A stretch of DNA of 54,190 bases. Origin: Deltaproteobacteria bacterium HGW-Deltaproteobacteria-14 (GTDB lineage: Bacteria > Myxococcota_A > UBA9042 > PHBI01). Below the pieces are notes generated by a model. It saw only the letters and a program-made list of their open reading frames with translations, searched no databases and had not been told where the DNA came from. The stretch is from positions 1 to 54,190 of the forward strand of contig PHBI01000049.1 of NCBI GenBank assembly GCA_002841945.1, read 5' to 3'. The position numbers were made by a program, and so were the translations under genes. Shown here piece after piece: positions 47,707-54,190 of this stretch (position 1 is the stretch's first letter; each line of letters begins with the position of its first letter).

Positions 47707-48870
47707 TCACAGCGAACCGGTGACCGAGAAGTTGAGCGAGGTGATGTTGTCCGGGGCGCGGCTGAAGTCGAAGAAGACGAAGCTGTTGCCCTGATCACCG
47801 AAGGGATGAGTGGTCGCGGTCACGAGCGAGGCGCCGACCTCGAGCTGCTTGATGACCTGGTAGGACAGCGCCAGCGAGGACACCAGGCGATCGCTCTGGG
47901 AGCGGCCCGCGGTGGCGCCCTCGCCGGTGAACTCGTCAGCGGGGAGCGAGCGCGTCCCGAAGTTGTTGTAGATGCCGACGCCGAGGGCGAGGTTGAGGCC
48001 CTCGATGATGGCCCAGCGGACGCTGAGCGAGTTCTGGAAGTAAAACGAGCTCGAGCCGCTGCCGGGGAGATAGACCTCGGGGCCGCGGCGCTCGCTCTCG
48101 AAGCCGAAGTCGGGGTTGGCGTCGCGGCCCTGGCGGCACTCGTCGGGGTGGTCGAAGTTGTCGCAGTTCACCGTCGAGGTCGCCGTGGTGTTGAAGTACT
48201 TCCCGAAGCCGAAGGTGTAGGAGAACTTCACCGGGCCGACCGGGATGCTCGCCGTGAGGCTCGGCTTGAGCGAGAAGAGGCGGTTCTGGAACTGGCTCGC
48301 AAGCGACGTCGGCAGCCCGAGAGACAGCCCGCCGGCGAGGTTGAACCCGCTGTCCTCGTGCTTGTAGATCGAGGCGTGAGAGAGCGAGACGCCGATGTCC
48401 GACATCAGCACGGTGTTGTCCGCGAGCGGCGTGACGAAATCCAGGACCTGAAACCACGTCAGCGAGAACGAGGCGCCGACCGCGAGCTTGTCCGCGACCT
48501 GGTACGAGAAGCTCGGCGCGAAGGTCGTCGAGACCGAGGACTGGTTCTGGTCGCCGGTCACGAAGGTGCCGATGCCGATCGAGGTCTCGATCCCGAGCGA
48601 GGCGCTCCACTTCTTGTCCTTGTCGGCGTCGTCGCTGGCCGCGGCGTCGCTGGCCGCGACCTGGGCGGCCGGATCGGTCAGCTCGGCGACCCGCTCCGCC
48701 GGCGCCGGGGCCGCGATCGCGTCCGCGTCCGCGTCGCTCGCAGGCTCGTCGCCCGCCGCGAACACCGCCGGGGCGCCGATCGTCAGGACGACGGTGAGCG
48801 ACGCCGCACGAACAATCGTCCGCAGGAGGCCGATCTGGGGAATTCCACGAGCTCGGGTGGGGTTGGTCAC
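47707..48870 (-). CDS. outer-membrane beta-barrel protein, operon partner of the met-zincins
   Basis: A 387-residue exported protein. A GTG at 48870 (VTNPTRARGIPQIGLLRTIV) with GAGGGAA upstream opens a signal peptide that ends near APAVFAAGDE. An acidic Ala/Asp-rich linker (about 40-80) follows, then alternating amphipathic strands rich in Gly, aromatic and Ser (SASLGIETSIGIG, FAPSFSYQVADKLAVGASFS, PVKFSYTFGFGKYF, NSLSVRWAIIEGLNLALGVG), as in transporter- or porin-like barrels. The last strand ends FSVTGSL. I do not recognise a named family. It is first in the operon, 68 nt before the first met-zincin ATG, suggesting a shared envelope role. Confidence 0.75.
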   Translation of the reverse strand: MTNPTRARGIPQIGLLRTIVRAASLTVVLTIGAPAVFAAGDEPASDADADAIAAPAPAERVAELTDPAAQVAASDAAASDDADKDKKWSASLGIETSIGIGTFVTGDQNQSSVSTTFAPSFSYQVADKLAVGASFSLTWFQVLDFVTPLADNTVLMSDIGVSLSHASIYKHEDSGFNLAGGLSLGLPTSLASQFQNRLFSLKPSLTASIPVGPVKFSYTFGFGKYFNTTATSTVNCDNFDHPDECRQGRDANPDFGFESERRGPEVYLPGSGSSSFYFQNSLSVRWAIIEGLNLALGVGIYNNFGTRSLPADEFTGEGATAGRSQSDRLVSSLALSYQVIKQLEVGASLVTATTHPFGDQGNSFVFFDFSRAPDNITSLNFSVTGSL

Positions 48871-48912
48871 GGCGGTTCCCTCTATGGAGGCGGCTTTCTC
48901 GGCGAAGAGCGG

Positions 48913-48942
48913 CCTATATCGGGCCGGCGCTCGGCATGTCAA
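48913..48942 (-). promoter_or_regulatory. promoter of the barrel/met-zincin operon
   Basis: Minus-strand TTGACA, 18 bp, TATAGG, with a leader of about 35 nt before the GTG. It is in the 381-nt divergent gap between this operon and hflX; the middle of that gap (about 48945-49160) shows no gene. Confidence 0.65.
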
Positions 48943-49165
48943 GGCTCGGCCCGCGGTGGTGCGGCGCGCGCGCGAAGGGGCGAGGCGCACGCCGGATGTA
49001 GTAGTCCGGGGACTATGCGGGAACGATCCCGCGTGGACAAGACCGCGAACGAATCGTAACCTGCTGTTTCCATTGGGCCGCGCCCCTCGTTCTCGTTAAA
49101 GAACCGACCGCTCCGGCGGTCTCGCGGAGGGCCCCGGGAGGGCTCGCCGCGAGACCGCCCGGACC

Positions 49166-49194
49166 TTGCGGAGGGGGCCGCGCGTGCGTAGCTT
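49166..49194 (+). promoter_or_regulatory. candidate promoter of hflX
   Basis: TTGCGG, 17 bp, TAGCTT. The boxes are weak, but the predicted start near 49201 gives a 50-nt leader that fits initiation at 49252 and would exclude any start upstream. Confidence 0.35.
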
Positions 49195-49251
49195 GCGTGC
49201 CGCTCGGCCGCGGCGCAGCGGCCGGACGTCACACGCACCCAGGAGCGCGCC

Positions 49252-50919
49252 ATAAGCACCCGCGTCACCGGCCACCTCGCTGGCCTCAAGGCCGCTCAGC
49301 GCGCCGCCCTCGAGCGCATCTTCCGCCGCACGACGGGCGACCACGTCATCACGGTCGAGTTGGCGCACTTCATGGCGGCTATCTCGGGGGACATCCGGCG
49401 CCAGGTCGGGGTCATCCTCGACCGGCGCGGCCACGTCCAGCACGTCATCGTGGGAGACGCCGACAAGCTGCAGCTGCCCGACCTCGGGCGCCAGCGCGCC
49501 GGCAAGAGCCGCTTTCGCGGCGTCCGCCTCATCCACACCCACGTGCTCGGCGAGGGCTTGAACCGGGACGACCTGACCGACCTGAGCCTCCTCCAGCTCG
49601 ACGTGATCGGGGTCCTGCAGGTCGGCGCGGACGGGCACGCGACGACCCTCGAGCTCGCTCACCTCATCCCCCCAATCCCCGGCGGGGAGTCCTGGGAGGT
49701 CGTCGCGCCGACGGCCATCGGCGAGGTCGACCTCCCGTTCACGGCCTTCATCGAGGACCTCGAGGCGCAGTTCCGCGTGACCCAGGGGGTGGTGGCGACC
49801 CGCGACGGCCAGACCCGCGCCATCGCGGTCCACATCACCGACGGCCCGGTCGACGCGACCGCGGTCACCTCGAGCCTGCTCGAGCTCCAGGAGCTCGCGC
49901 GCACGGCCGGCGTGACCTTCGTCGACACCATCGTGCAGCGCCGCCGCAAGCCGGACCCGAAGTTCGCCATCGGCCAGGGCAAGCTCGAGGAGCTGGTCCT
50001 CGCGACGATGCACGGCGACGCGGATCTGGTGGTGTTCGACCAGGACCTCACGCCGGCGCAGGCGCGCAGCATCGCGGAGATGGTGGAGCTCAAGGTGATC
50101 GACCGCACCCAGCTCATCCTCGACATCTTCGCGACCCGCGCGACCAGCAAGGCGGGCAAGCTCCAGGTCGAGCTCGCGCAGCTCAAGTACTCCCTGCCGC
50201 GGCTCGCCGGGCGGAACACGGCGCTCAGCCGGCTCGCCGGCGGCATCGGCGGGCGCGGACCCGGCGAGACGAAGCTCGAGATCGACCGCCGCCGCGCCAA
50301 AGACCGCATCAACACGCTCCAGAAGCGCATCGAGGACCTCGGCCGAGAGCGTCAACACCGCCGCCGCCGCCGCACCGAGAGCGAGCTGCCGGTGGTCGCG
50401 ATCGTCGGCTACACCAACGCCGGCAAGTCGACGCTCCTCAACACCCTCACCGGCGCGACGGTGCTGGCGGAGGACAAGCTCTTCGCGACCCTCGACCCGA
50501 CCACCCGCCGGCTCCGCTTCCCCAACGAGGTGGAGATCGTCCTGACCGACACGGTGGGCTTCATCCGCGATCTCCCCGAGGATCTGGTCGCCGCCTTCAA
50601 GGCGACCCTCGAGGAGCTCGCCGAGGCCGACATCCTGCTCCACGTGGTCGACATCGCGACCGACGGCTGGGAGGAGCGCATGGACGCCGTCGAGCGCATC
50701 CTGCGCGAGCTCGAGGTCCACGACAAGCCGGTGCAGGTGGTGTTCAACCAAGCCGACCGACACCCGGACCCGCGCTCCCTCGCCGCCCTGTGTCGCCGCT
50801 ACGGGGCGATCGCGACCAGCGCCATCGACAAGCAGAGCCTGCGCCCCCTGACCGAGGCGCTGATCGCCTTCCAGCGCCGCAACACGCCCGGCACGATCGT
50901 GTACGCCCCGGCGCCCTGA
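49252..50919 (+). CDS. hflX: GTPase HflX with apparent AUA start
   Basis: HflX is a ribosome-splitting rescue GTPase. Family-like sequence begins before any ATG, GTG or TTG: the frame reads (I)STRVTGHLAGLKAAQRAALE, then RRQVGVILDRRGHVQHVIVG, RGVRLIHTHVLGEGL, the HflX domain (FAIGQGKLEEL, DLTPAQARSIAEM, RTQLILDIFATRA) and RLAGGIGGRGPGETKLEIDR. The G domain starts near residue 380 with G1 GYTNAGKST, G3 DTVGFIRDLPEDL and G4 NQAD in place of the usual NKxD. An AGGAG box lies 6 nt before an ATA at 49252. The frame has an in-frame stop at 49189 and no standard start before a TTG at 49360, which would remove 36 conserved residues. 555 residues if AUA is used. Confidence 0.9.
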   Translation: MSTRVTGHLAGLKAAQRAALERIFRRTTGDHVITVELAHFMAAISGDIRRQVGVILDRRGHVQHVIVGDADKLQLPDLGRQRAGKSRFRGVRLIHTHVLGEGLNRDDLTDLSLLQLDVIGVLQVGADGHATTLELAHLIPPIPGGESWEVVAPTAIGEVDLPFTAFIEDLEAQFRVTQGVVATRDGQTRAIAVHITDGPVDATAVTSSLLELQELARTAGVTFVDTIVQRRRKPDPKFAIGQGKLEELVLATMHGDADLVVFDQDLTPAQARSIAEMVELKVIDRTQLILDIFATRATSKAGKLQVELAQLKYSLPRLAGRNTALSRLAGGIGGRGPGETKLEIDRRRAKDRINTLQKRIEDLGRERQHRRRRRTESELPVVAIVGYTNAGKSTLLNTLTGATVLAEDKLFATLDPTTRRLRFPNEVEIVLTDTVGFIRDLPEDLVAAFKATLEELAEADILLHVVDIATDGWEERMDAVERILRELEVHDKPVQVVFNQADRHPDPRSLAALCRRYGAIATSAIDKQSLRPLTEALIAFQRRNTPGTIVYAPAP

Positions 50920-50947
50920 CGGTGGCGCGAGCCCGACAGCGTGGGCC

Positions 50948-50982
50948 GGAGCGGGAGCGCGTGCAGGAGCGGGAGCGCGTGC
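50948..50982. repeat. 17-bp tandem repeat between hflX and the lipoprotein gene
   Basis: ggagcgggagcgcgtgc occurs twice with one base between (50948-50964 and 50966-50982), filling much of the 64-nt gap between the two convergent stops. Confidence 0.7.
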
Positions 50983-50983
50983 G

Positions 50984-52570
50984 CTAGGGGTTGGCGGGGG
51001 TCGGCGCCGCGGGCGCCTCCGGCGTCGCGCCGTCCGCCGGCGCCTCGGCCGTCGCGCCCTCAGCGCCCGGGGCGGGGGCGGTGGCGCCCTGCTCCTTTTC
51101 GCGCTTCTCCCGCTCGGCCTTCTCCTTCTGCTCGGCCACCCACGCGTCGTAGCGCTGCGCGACGAGGTCGCGGTACTCGTTGCCGACCTTGGCGAGCTCG
51201 AAGATGGTGAGCAGGCGCCGGGTCTTGCGCTGCTCGTCGGTGTACTTGCCCGCCTTGGCGTCCGCGTCGACGGTCGCGAGCTGGGCCAAACCGTCGATGG
51301 CGTTCTGCGCCAGCAGCCCGAGGGTCAGCGACTCGCCGAGGAAGTCGTCGATGTCGACGTCCTCCTTGCCGCCCGCGAGCTGCGCGATGGCCGCGAGCTG
51401 AGCCTTCGCCGCGTCGCCGGCGTTGGCCTTGAGGCACACGATCGCGATCGACTTGAGCACGCGGTTGTCGGACGCCAGCGCGGCCTGGAAGACCGGGACG
51501 CCCTTGTCCGACAACCCGAGGTCGTGGATGTCGAGGCACAGGTCCATCACCGACTTGGCCGGATCCGCCTCGGCCTTCTTGTAGACGTTGTCGTCCTTGA
51601 ACGCGGCGAGGATGGCTTCGAGGTGGGTGAGCCCGCTGAGGTGAACCAGGTTGGTCGCGCCGAGCCAGCGGTCCTCGGGCTGGTCGGTGTTGATCAGCTT
51701 GAGGAGCTGGTCGACGACCGGCTTGGGGTCCTTCTTGACCAGCGGCAGCTCCATCATCTCGACCGCGACGTTGAACGCGCCGGCGCGGAACTCGTCCTCG
51801 AGCTCGGGGTTCATGTACATCTCGAGCAGGTACGCGCACGCCGCGACGCTGTCGGTCCCCCGCAGGGCCTCGATGTGATAGCGCTGCGCGCCGGAGCTGG
51901 CGTGGAGCTTGCGCAGCCCCTTGAGGAGCAGGTCGGTCGCCTCGGCGGACTTGGCCGTCCCGAGGTAGCGCACCATCTTATCGACGACGAAGCCGTTCTC
52001 GATCAGAACCGACGCCGGCTGCCACCCATAGCGCCCGAGGTCCATGATCTGCCCCGACGAGATGCGGGTCTGGACCTTCTCCTTCACCTCCGCCTGGGGC
52101 GTGTCATCGGTGATGTCGCCGAAGGCCCAGGCCGCGACCGCCTTCTGGATCGGCTCGAACTCGGCCGGCGTCATGTAGCGATCGAACGTCATGAGGCAGT
52201 CTTTGGCGTCGAGCTGGAACTTCGAGCGCTTCTCGACGTGGAGCAGGAGCTGCGCGGAGAGGCGCTTGACCACCTCGGTCCGCTGGGCCTCGTCGTGGAT
52301 CGCGTCGATGAACCCGCGGACGCGCAGCGGGAAGCCCTTCTCGACCACGACCTCCAGCGCCCGGATACGGGTGTCCATCGGCTGCTCGCCGTCGACGACG
52401 ACCTCCTTGATCCGCGCCAACCCGAGGTCGTTGTTCGTCCATTTCTGGAGATCGGACTCGGTGACCGTCGAGTCGCACGCGCCGGTGCCGGCCGCGAAGA
52501 TGACGGCACAGGCGACCAGGAGCGCGCGCCCGGGCGTCGAGCGGTGAAGAACCAGCGACTCGCGACGCAT
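50984..52570 (-). CDS. helical-repeat lipoprotein (HEAT-like), unknown function
   Basis: A 528-residue predicted lipoprotein. AAGGGGG lies 6 nt before the ATG at 52570, which opens a signal peptide (GRALLVACAVIFAAGTGAC) with lipobox GTGAC. The mature part is almost all alpha-helical with HEAT-like paired helices (RIRALEVVVEKGFPLRVRGF, LEAILAAFKDDNVYKKAEAD, VFQAALASDNRVLKSIAIVC), so it may be a scaffold at the membrane. The C-terminus has a Lys/Glu coiled coil (EQKEKAEREKREKEQ) and an Ala/Pro/Glu-rich tail. I do not recognise a named family. It is divergent from the TPR gene and convergent with hflX. Confidence 0.7.
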   Translation of the reverse strand: MRRESLVLHRSTPGRALLVACAVIFAAGTGACDSTVTESDLQKWTNNDLGLARIKEVVVDGEQPMDTRIRALEVVVEKGFPLRVRGFIDAIHDEAQRTEVVKRLSAQLLLHVEKRSKFQLDAKDCLMTFDRYMTPAEFEPIQKAVAAWAFGDITDDTPQAEVKEKVQTRISSGQIMDLGRYGWQPASVLIENGFVVDKMVRYLGTAKSAEATDLLLKGLRKLHASSGAQRYHIEALRGTDSVAACAYLLEMYMNPELEDEFRAGAFNVAVEMMELPLVKKDPKPVVDQLLKLINTDQPEDRWLGATNLVHLSGLTHLEAILAAFKDDNVYKKAEADPAKSVMDLCLDIHDLGLSDKGVPVFQAALASDNRVLKSIAIVCLKANAGDAAKAQLAAIAQLAGGKEDVDIDDFLGESLTLGLLAQNAIDGLAQLATVDADAKAGKYTDEQRKTRRLLTIFELAKVGNEYRDLVAQRYDAWVAEQKEKAEREKREKEQGATAPAPGAEGATAEAPADGATPEAPAAPTPANP

Positions 52571-52611
52571 CGACATCCCCCTTGAGACCGGTGGCGTGCG
52601 GACGGGGAGCG

Positions 52612-52640
52612 ATGATCGGGGCACACCCGCCCCACGTCAA
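52612..52640 (-). promoter_or_regulatory. promoter of the helical-repeat lipoprotein gene
   Basis: Minus-strand TTGACG, 17 bp, GATCAT (5 of 6 and 4 of 6). The spacer itself contains the inverted repeat ggggc/gcccc. Leader of about 35 nt. Confidence 0.45.
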
Positions 52641-52811
52641 GCAATCCGGGTGGATCGTGCGCGACGCGACGCGGCGAGCGGCGGCGACCCGAGCCGCAGC
52701 GCGCCCTTCGCGCGCATCCGCCGCAATCCTGCTATGGTGTCAAACCGGGACCGAGCCCGCCGCGGTGGACGTCGGGCGCCCCAGGGGAACGCAGCCCACA
52801 GCGGAGGGACG

Positions 52812-53897
52812 ATGAGCCGGGACAAGCTGGCCGAGACCGAAGAGGCCTGGTTCAACGATGACTTCGGCGACGCGGGCCACCACGACCCCCACGATCCCCG
52901 GACGCGGAGCAGCGCCATCGACGGGCGCACCCGGACGCAGCTCGCCGTGCTCGCTGCGGCGGCGGTGGTGACCTTCGTGGCGGGGCTCGCGCTCGGCGCG
53001 TTCAGCGGTCACGCCAGCCCCGACCCCGCCCCGACGCCCGCGGCCGTGCCCGCGACGCCCACGCCCGCTCAGCAGGCGGCGCTCGACGCCGCGGCCCAGT
53101 GGAGCGGGACCACCCTGCTCGCCGAGGACGCGCTGTCGCTGTCGCTCGACGACCTGCTCGCGGAGCGCCGGATCGACGCGGCTCCCGTGCCGGTCGCGGT
53201 CGACGCTGATCCCACGAGCGACGTCGGAGCGCCGGGAGAGGATCCCCCGGCGGAAGAGAAGACGGAGCCGGTGATCGCCAAGGCGGCGGCCGAGAAGGCC
53301 ACGGTAGCCAAGACCCCGGTGGAGCAGACGCCGGTCGCGAGGGCCCCGGCGGAGAAGCGCCCGGTCGTCGCCAAGGCGCCCGTCGAGAAGGCCCCTGTCG
53401 AGAAGGCGCCCGTCGAGAAGGCCCCTGTCGAGAAGGCCCCTGCCCCTGTCGAGAAGGCCCCTGTCGAGAAGGTGCCCGTCGAGAAGGCGCCCGGCGAGAA
53501 GGCCCCCGTCGAGGCCACCGCGCCGCCGTCGGCGGACGCCAAGGACGCCGCCGCGACCGCGCTCGCCGACGCCAAGGGCAAGGCCGCGAGCCGAGACTGG
53601 AAGGGGGCGGTGGCGGCGTACAGCGCCGCCCTCGCCGCGACGCCCGGCGACGCCAAGGCGCTCGTCGGTCGAGGCCAGGCCTACTTCGAGCTCAAACAGA
53701 CGGACCTGGCGGCCAAGGACCTCGAGGCGGTCCTCGCGCGGAACCCGACCCACGCGACGGCGCTGCTCACGCTCGGATCGATCGCGCAGGATCAGGGCAA
53801 GAAGGCGGCGGCGCGCGACTACTACGAGCGCTACCTGAAGCGCTACCCCAACGGCCGCCGGGCCGCTGAGGTGAGGGCGCTCCTCGACGGGATGTAG
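52812..53897 (+). CDS. membrane-anchored TPR protein with PVEK repeat linker
   Basis: A 361-residue protein. The ATG at 52812 is preceded by GGAGGGA. A short acidic cytoplasmic segment (1-38) is followed by one membrane helix (QLAVLAAAAVVTFVAGLALG, about 43-64), a Pro/Ala-rich region, then a run of pentapeptide repeats (P-V-E-K-A, about residues 185-235) and a C-terminal TPR domain (about 250-361: AYSAALAATPGDAKALVGRG, DLEAVLARNPTHATALLTLG, YERYLKRYPNG). The repeat would act as a stiff, charged spacer holding the TPR away from the membrane. A -10-like TATGGT lies at 52733-52738 but no clear -35. Function not known. Confidence 0.8.
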   Translation: MSRDKLAETEEAWFNDDFGDAGHHDPHDPRTRSSAIDGRTRTQLAVLAAAAVVTFVAGLALGAFSGHASPDPAPTPAAVPATPTPAQQAALDAAAQWSGTTLLAEDALSLSLDDLLAERRIDAAPVPVAVDADPTSDVGAPGEDPPAEEKTEPVIAKAAAEKATVAKTPVEQTPVARAPAEKRPVVAKAPVEKAPVEKAPVEKAPVEKAPAPVEKAPVEKVPVEKAPGEKAPVEATAPPSADAKDAAATALADAKGKAASRDWKGAVAAYSAALAATPGDAKALVGRGQAYFELKQTDLAAKDLEAVLARNPTHATALLTLGSIAQDQGKKAAARDYYERYLKRYPNGRRAAEVRALLDGM

Positions 53898-53929
53898 GCG
53901 CCGGACCGACCGCGCCGCGCAAAAACCGA

Positions 53930-53959
53930 GAGGCCCCGTCGGGAAACCGACGGGGCCTC
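53930..53959. terminator. hairpin terminator between TPR gene and ssb
   Basis: Perfect 13-bp stem gaggccccgtcgg/ccgacggggcctc with a GAAA tetraloop, about 30 nt after the TPR stop. Forward exit has only TT; on the minus strand TTTTT follows a few bases later, so it may end the ssb transcript as well. Confidence 0.65.
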
Positions 53960-53964
53960 TTCAT

Positions 53965-54019
53965 GTCAACCTCGTTGACCAAACCCGTGGCGGCGGTGTC
54001 AATCGTCAACACTGTTGAC
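53965..54019. promoter_or_regulatory. twin GTCAAC-N3-GTTGAC palindromes
   Basis: gtcaacctcgttgac at 53965-53979 and gtcaacactgttgac at 54005-54019 have identical 6-base arms and different 3-base centres, spaced 40 bp centre to centre; further half-sites (gtcaat, ctcaac) lie nearby. They look like binding sites for a dimeric protein. They lie between the 3' ends of two convergent genes, an unusual place for an operator. Confidence 0.5.
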
Positions 54020-54037
54020 GCTCAACACCGGCCGAGC

Positions 54038-54190
54038 TCAGAACGGGATGTCGTCGTCGAAGAACTCCGGGTCCGGACCCGGCGCGGGCGCCTGAGGAGC
54101 CGCCCCGCCGCCCTGCCGCGGGGGCTGCCCGCCGCCGCCCTGGCGCGAGGGCTGCGCGCCACCGCCGCCATAGCCACCGCCACCGCCGCC
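54038..54190 (-). CDS. ssb: single-stranded DNA-binding protein, C-terminal tail (partial)
   Basis: Only the last 50 codons are in the window. They encode a Gly/Gln/Pro-rich linker followed by the acidic tip PEFFDDDIPF. The DDDIPF ending is the partner-binding tip of bacterial SSB. The OB-fold lies beyond the right edge. Because only the tail is seen, a second SSB paralogue cannot be excluded. Confidence 0.85.
   Translation of the reverse strand, partial: GGGGGGYGGGGAQPSRQGGGGQPPRQGGGAAPQAPAPGPDPEFFDDDIPF

Noticed and set aside
38018..47794. A 9.8-kb open frame on the plus strand opposite the two met-zincin genes
   Set aside because: It runs antisense across two genes and their gap, and its product is low-complexity Val/Asp/Leu/Arg. 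It arises from the GC-rich third positions of the real minus-strand genes, which have signals, motifs and ribosome-binding sites.
49012..49040. TTGTCC-N17-CATAGT as the promoter of the barrel/met-zincin operon
   Set aside because: Weaker than TTGACA-N18-TATAGG at 48913-48942, which also lies closer to the gene.
49360..50919. hflX starting at the TTG at 49360
   Set aside because: This would drop 36 residues that match the family N-terminus, and there is no ribosome-binding site before the TTG.
53370..53515. CRISPR-like repeats
   Set aside because: The repeats are 15 bp, in frame, without spacers, and encode a clear PVEK linker.

Overview
This window is a GC-rich bacterial chromosome segment. 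The likely source is a member of the Myxococcota or a related former deltaproteobacterial group. That reading rests on a giant TPR-GAF-sigma54 activator, very large secreted met-zincin lipoproteins with myxobacterial-style Cys-rich repeats, HEAT-like and TPR envelope proteins, and the style of the HflX N-terminus. It is an inference from gene content; no phylogenetic marker was computed.

Layout. (1) 1-3277, plus strand: the C-terminal 1,090 or so residues of a sigma54-dependent transcriptional activator. (2) 3.3-34.7 kb, minus strand (transcribed right to left): an almost continuous translation/transcription superoperon. In transcription order it reads tRNA-Thr(UGU), Tyr, Gly, Thr(GGU), tuf, rpmG, tRNA-Trp, secE, nusG, rplK, rplA, rplJ, rplL, rpoB, rpoC, rpsL, rpsG, an EF-G-like gene, rpsJ, rplD, rplW, rplB, rpsS, rplV, rpsC, rplP, rpmC, rpsQ, rplN, rplX, rplE, rpsH, rplF, rplR, rpsE, rpmD, rplO, secY, rpmJ, rpsM, rpsK, rpoA, rplQ, tRNA-Gln, tRNA-Glu, tRNA-Glu. 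Several genes that normally sit here are cleanly absent: rplC, rpsN, rpsD and adk/map/infA. The fusA slot holds a divergent EF-G family protein behind its own terminator. At least six internal promoters share a perfect or near-perfect TTGACA -35 box, so the cluster is a chain of units and not one transcript. Hairpins mark most junctions, including a perfect 40-base palindrome between rplL and rpoB.

(3) 34.7-37.8 kb: rlmB (23S rRNA methyltransferase) is translationally coupled to a prolyl-tRNA-synthetase-like protein that has lost its aminoacylation motifs but kept the editing-type and anticodon-binding domains. A Smr-domain gene is divergent from it. (4) 37.8-38.0 kb: a 166-bp REP/MITE-like element bounded by 13-bp inverted repeats. 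(5) 38.0-48.9 kb, minus strand: a three-gene operon (beta-barrel outer-membrane protein, then two paralogous met-zincin lipoproteins of about 1,745 and 1,447 residues) with its own promoter. This is the most likely place for an undescribed system. (6) 49.2-54.2 kb: hflX, which apparently starts at an AUA codon; a repeat-fold lipoprotein; a membrane-anchored TPR protein with a PVEK-type repeat linker; and the C-terminal tail of SSB at the right edge, preceded by two identical-arm operator-like palindromes.

How the genes work together. The superoperon supplies RNA polymerase core, both ribosomal subunits, EF-Tu, the SecYE translocon and the matching tRNAs. RlmB and HflX add ribosome modification and rescue. 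The secreted metalloprotease operon would use SecYE and the lipoprotein pathway to place two large zinc proteases at the envelope together with an outer-membrane barrel.
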